Positions 6,488 through 8,892 of a stretch of 8,892 bases of DNA are shown in pieces. How positions within the stretch are numbered: the stretch's first letter is position 1; each line of letters begins with the position of its first letter. Source of the DNA: an uncultured Gemmobacter sp. GTDB taxonomy: Bacteria > Pseudomonadota > Alphaproteobacteria > Rhodobacterales > Rhodobacteraceae. A program made the position numbers and the translations under genes. The stretch is taken from assembly GCA_937983495.1 (NCBI GenBank), contig CALKAA010000336.1, positions 1 to 8,892 on the forward strand. The letters are read 5' to 3'. Below the pieces are notes generated by a model. It was not told where the DNA came from. It saw nothing but the letters and a program-made list of their open reading frames with translations, and made no database searches.

Positions 6488-6526
6488 ACCAGCTGGAAAC
6501 CTGTCCAAAGATCGAGGAGTAGCTCA
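6224..6526 (+). mobile_element. 3' remnant of an IS3-family insertion sequence
   Basis: This fragment carries the C-terminal part of an IS3-type OrfB transposase and a probable right terminus. After the transposase stop, the sequence runs about 39 bases to GGAGTAGCTCA, ending at 6526. Read on the - strand this gives TGAGCTACTCC, the TGA-beginning terminus expected of many IS3-group inverted repeats. The left part of the element, including orfA and most of orfB, is missing, so it cannot move by itself. Confidence 0.65.
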
Positions 6527-6690
6527 GATGCGCCTAAACTTCTGAACTGGTGAGTTAGGTTTGAAAACTGAATGGCGACCAACGCGGCGTTGCATTGCGA
6601 AACTTGCGGTCTTGCATTCTCGGGGCTTCATTGATCACATGAATAGGCCCACTGCACTTTTCCAGGACTGTCGAACTCAAAGGTTTCCTT
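6527..6690. other. Gap before the SbcCD-like pair
   Basis: These 164 bases separate the probable IS terminus from the TTG start of the nuclease gene. They should contain the promoter of the pair. TTGAAA (6561-6566) and TTGATC (6631-6636) resemble -35 boxes, but neither has a matching -10 box at proper spacing, so I do not call a promoter. Confidence 0.35.
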
Positions 6691-7821
6691 TTGTCGTTTC
6701 GGTTCATTCATTCCAGCGATCTGCACCTCGGTCGCCGCTTCGGCAACATCCCCGAGCCGCCGGACGGAAACCTCCGTGGGCGGCTGATGGAGGCGCGGTT
6801 CGACAAGATCCGGCGACTTGCCGAGGCTGCACGCGACCATGGCGCCGCGCATGTGCTGTTGGCGGGCGACACCTTCGACTCCGCGACCCCGTCGCGGCAG
6901 GTGCTGCGTCAGGCTCTGGCCGCGATGCGCGAGGCGGAGGCCGTGCAGTGGTGGCTGCTGCCCGGCAACCATGACAACCTGCGCAACGCCGAGCCGGTCT
7001 GGGACGAGATCGGCCGCGATGCCCCGGCCAACGTCCACGCCCTGCGCAGCACGGACCCGGTCTCCCTCATCGCAGGCGTGACACTTCTCCCCTGCCCCGT
7101 TCCCGTGCGCGCCTCGGGCCGCGATCTGACCGAGGCTTTGCCCCGCATCGCCACGCCCGAGGGCACGCTCAGGGTCGGACTTGCCCATGGCGGCGTGGTC
7201 GACTTCACCGAAAGCGGCGAGCAGATCCCGCCGGACCGCGACCGCAGCGCCGGGCTGGACTATCTGGCGCTAGGCGATTGGCACGGGCGGCTGCAGGTTT
7301 CGGCGCGGACGCAGTATTCGGGTTCGCCCGAGCAGGACCGCTTCAAGCATGGCGCAAGGGGCCAATGCCTGGCCGTGACGCTCTCCGCGCCCGGGGCCAA
7401 GCCCGAGGTGACCGGCATCGAAACCGGCAGCTTTCTCTGGGCGGACATCGCCCTGCCGCTGCACGAGGGCGAGGACCCCGCCGCTGCGCTGGACGCGCTG
7501 CTGCCCGTGACCGAACGGCGCAACACCCTGCTTCTGGTCCGAGCGGGCGGCTGGGCTTCGCTTGCCGGTCATGCGGCCCTGCGCCGGGCAGCCGAACAGC
7601 ACGGCCCCGAGTTTGCCTTGCTGGACATGGTGACGGACGGGCTGGGGACGCTGCACGACGTCACCGACCTGGACGCGATCGACCACGGCGGCGCAATGCG
7701 GCTGGCGGCCGAGCAGCTGATGGGCGAGGTCGGAGATGCCACGCTGACCGAAGAAGACCGCACCATTGCCGCAGCGGCGCTGAACCGGCTCTATGCCTAC
7801 TCCGTCAACGGTGCGCGATGA
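6691..7821 (+). CDS. SbcD/Mre11-like metallophosphoesterase, DNA repair exonuclease family
   Basis: The 376-residue product carries the calcineurin-like phosphoesterase motifs in order: SSDLHLG (Asp10, His12), LLAGDTFD (Asp60), LPGNHDN (Asn93, His94), LAHG (His166) and LGDWHG (Asp196, His198). These are the two-metal ligands of SbcD/Mre11/YhaO nucleases. The final motif is GDxH where most family members have GHxH, so one metal-binding His is replaced by Asp. The C-terminal 150 residues would form the capping region. I accept the TTG start at 6691 because MSFRFIHSSDLHLG begins the first strand immediately and AAAGG (6679-6683) lies seven bases upstream. The stop overlaps the next start as ATGA, coupling it to the Rad50-like ATPase. 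The pair should act on DNA ends in the cytoplasm. Higher GC than the left half suggests resident DNA. Confidence 0.93.
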   Translation: MSFRFIHSSDLHLGRRFGNIPEPPDGNLRGRLMEARFDKIRRLAEAARDHGAAHVLLAGDTFDSATPSRQVLRQALAAMREAEAVQWWLLPGNHDNLRNAEPVWDEIGRDAPANVHALRSTDPVSLIAGVTLLPCPVPVRASGRDLTEALPRIATPEGTLRVGLAHGGVVDFTESGEQIPPDRDRSAGLDYLALGDWHGRLQVSARTQYSGSPEQDRFKHGARGQCLAVTLSAPGAKPEVTGIETGSFLWADIALPLHEGEDPAAALDALLPVTERRNTLLLVRAGGWASLAGHAALRRAAEQHGPEFALLDMVTDGLGTLHDVTDLDAIDHGGAMRLAAEQLMGEVGDATLTEEDRTIAAAALNRLYAYSVNGAR

Positions 7822-8892
7822 AACTGCGCGCGATCACCCTGAAGGACGTCCGCCGGTTCATCGACCCGGTGCGCATCGATGGCTTCGACGACGGCGTGAA
7901 CGTGCTGTGCGCGCCCAACGAATTCGGCAAGTCGACCGTGTTCGACGCCCTGCGCGCCCTGTTCTTCGTGCCCCATGGGTCGCGCGGCAAGGAGATCGGC
8001 CAGCTCCGGCCGCATGCTGGCGGTGCCCCCGAGATCTGTGTCGAGATCGAGACGCAGGCCGGCACCTTCCGCATCTCGAAACGATGGTTCAGCAAGCCCG
8101 AAGCCCGTGTAACACGCGCGGGCGTTGTGGTGGCGCAGGCCGACGAGGCCGAGGCCTGGATTGCGCGGCTGCTCGGCACGAGCGACGGCGGGCCCTCGGG
8201 CCTTCTCTGGGTCCGGCAAGGGCTGACCGGCCTTTCCGACGGCAGCACCAGGGAACAGCAATCCGCCCGAGACGCCCGGCGCGACCTGTTGTCGTCGGTG
8301 ACCGGCGAGGTAGAGACGCTCACGGGCGGACGCCGGATGGATGCGGCACTGGCCCGCTGCAACGAGGAACTTTCCGCCTACGCGACCGGAACCGGGCGGC
8401 CGCGTGCCGGGGGGCCATGGGCCGAGGCGGCGCAGACGGTCGACATGCTGGCTGCAGAACGGGACCAGCTTGCCCGCCGGGTCGAGACCCTGCAGGCGGC
8501 CCTGGTCGAGCGTGCGCAGCTTCGCCGCGAACTCGCCGAACTGGAGACGCCAGAGGCCGTGGCCGACCGCAAGGCCCGACTCGAGACGGCGGTCGCGGAC
8601 CATCAGATCGCAATGTCCCATGCCGAACAGGCCAGTGCAGCCGAAAAGGCGCTTCAGGCCGCAACCCTAACCGCAGACCGCTCCCGCGCGGATCTTGCGA
8701 CGTTGCGGACGGTCAGGAAGGACCTCGCGCTCGCGGTTGAAAAGGATGCGGACGCGAGGCTCCAACTTCAGACGGCCCAGGCGGCACTTCTTGAAGCCGA
8801 GACAGCCCTGAGCGAGGCCACAACCGCCCATGACGCCGCTGAACAGGGCCGCAGGCACGCCGAAGACAAGCTGCGCCGCGCGCAGGCTCGCA
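7818..8892 (+). CDS. SbcC/Rad50-like AAA ATPase (3' partial)
   Basis: The frame opens with ATG at 7818, overlapping the previous stop by four bases (ATGA), and stays open to the window end, giving 358 complete codons. MKLRAITLKDVRRF and a following strand lead into the P-loop APNEFGKST (32-40), the Walker A site of YhaN/SbcC-type ATPases; the first Gly of the usual GPNExGKST is Ala32. LLWVRQGL (Gln134) matches the Q-loop. From about residue 200 the sequence becomes a long Ala/Glu/Arg/Leu-rich coiled coil, as in the Rad50/SbcC arm. The second half (rest of the coiled coil, signature motif, Walker B) lies outside the window. With the SbcD-like partner it should form an ATP-dependent DNA-end nuclease used in repair, possibly also against foreign DNA. 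Confidence 0.9.
   Translation, partial: MKLRAITLKDVRRFIDPVRIDGFDDGVNVLCAPNEFGKSTVFDALRALFFVPHGSRGKEIGQLRPHAGGAPEICVEIETQAGTFRISKRWFSKPEARVTRAGVVVAQADEAEAWIARLLGTSDGGPSGLLWVRQGLTGLSDGSTREQQSARDARRDLLSSVTGEVETLTGGRRMDAALARCNEELSAYATGTGRPRAGGPWAEAAQTVDMLAAERDQLARRVETLQAALVERAQLRRELAELETPEAVADRKARLETAVADHQIAMSHAEQASAAEKALQAATLTADRSRADLATLRTVRKDLALAVEKDADARLQLQTAQAALLEAETALSEATTAHDAAEQGRRHAEDKLRRAQAR

Noticed and set aside
5834..6508. A 224-codon open frame on the - strand spanning the IS remnant and the upstream end of the HNH gene
   Set aside because: It runs antisense through the transposase fragment and overlaps the HNH start in another frame; its residue makeup is that of a shadow frame and no domain is visible.
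7793..8740. A 315-codon + strand open frame over the ATPase gene
   Set aside because: Its Arg/Gly/Pro-rich product shows no motif, whereas the frame from 7818 gives a Walker A site, Q-loop and coiled coil.

Overview
The window looks like chromosomal or large-replicon DNA of a GC-rich alphaproteobacterium. A relative of the Rhodobacterales (Paracoccus/Rhodobacter type) is my best guess, from codon choice, the style of the thermonuclease domain, and the IS3-type remnant. This is an inference from composition and protein flavour, not a search result. The left half (about 1-4640) is visibly less GC-rich than the right end (about 6700-8892).

Positions 1-4639 hold a tightly packed four-gene operon on the + strand, which is the most interesting content. 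Gene 1 (cut by the window start) encodes a four-helix membrane protein with helical cytoplasmic-type flanks. Gene 2 encodes a single-pass protein with a von Willebrand A-like, probably periplasmic domain. Gene 3 encodes a MotA/TolQ/ZorA-like four-helix channel subunit with a coiled-coil tail. Gene 4 encodes a MotB/ZorB-like protein: one transmembrane helix starting with an acidic residue, a helical linker, an OmpA-like peptidoglycan-binding domain, and a C-terminal staphylococcal-nuclease (SNase) domain with all five catalytic residues present. Junctions are a 1-nt overlap, a 1-nt gap and a 20-nt gap. The set resembles the ZorA-ZorB motor of Zorya anti-phage systems. Here, however, the nuclease is fused to the stator and predicted to sit outside the inner membrane, and no ZorC/D/E-type gene follows. 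I propose an undescribed Zorya-like envelope defence system; the function is inference.

Positions 4640-5466 carry no convincing gene. They contain two inverted repeats and, at 5311-5448, a row of degenerate repeats spaced about 21 bp apart. The row ends in ...GGCGACA, i.e. TGTCGCC read inward on the - strand. This looks like a transposon end of the Tn7/Tn5053/IS21 type. It could mark the right boundary of a mobile element carrying the four-gene operon as cargo.

Positions 5467-6526 are accessory debris: an HNH endonuclease gene on the - strand, an unassigned stretch, and the 3' end of an IS3-family transposase gene with a probable right IS terminus. From 6691 a GC-rich, translationally coupled SbcD/Mre11-like nuclease and SbcC/Rad50-like ATPase pair begins; the ATPase gene runs off the right edge.
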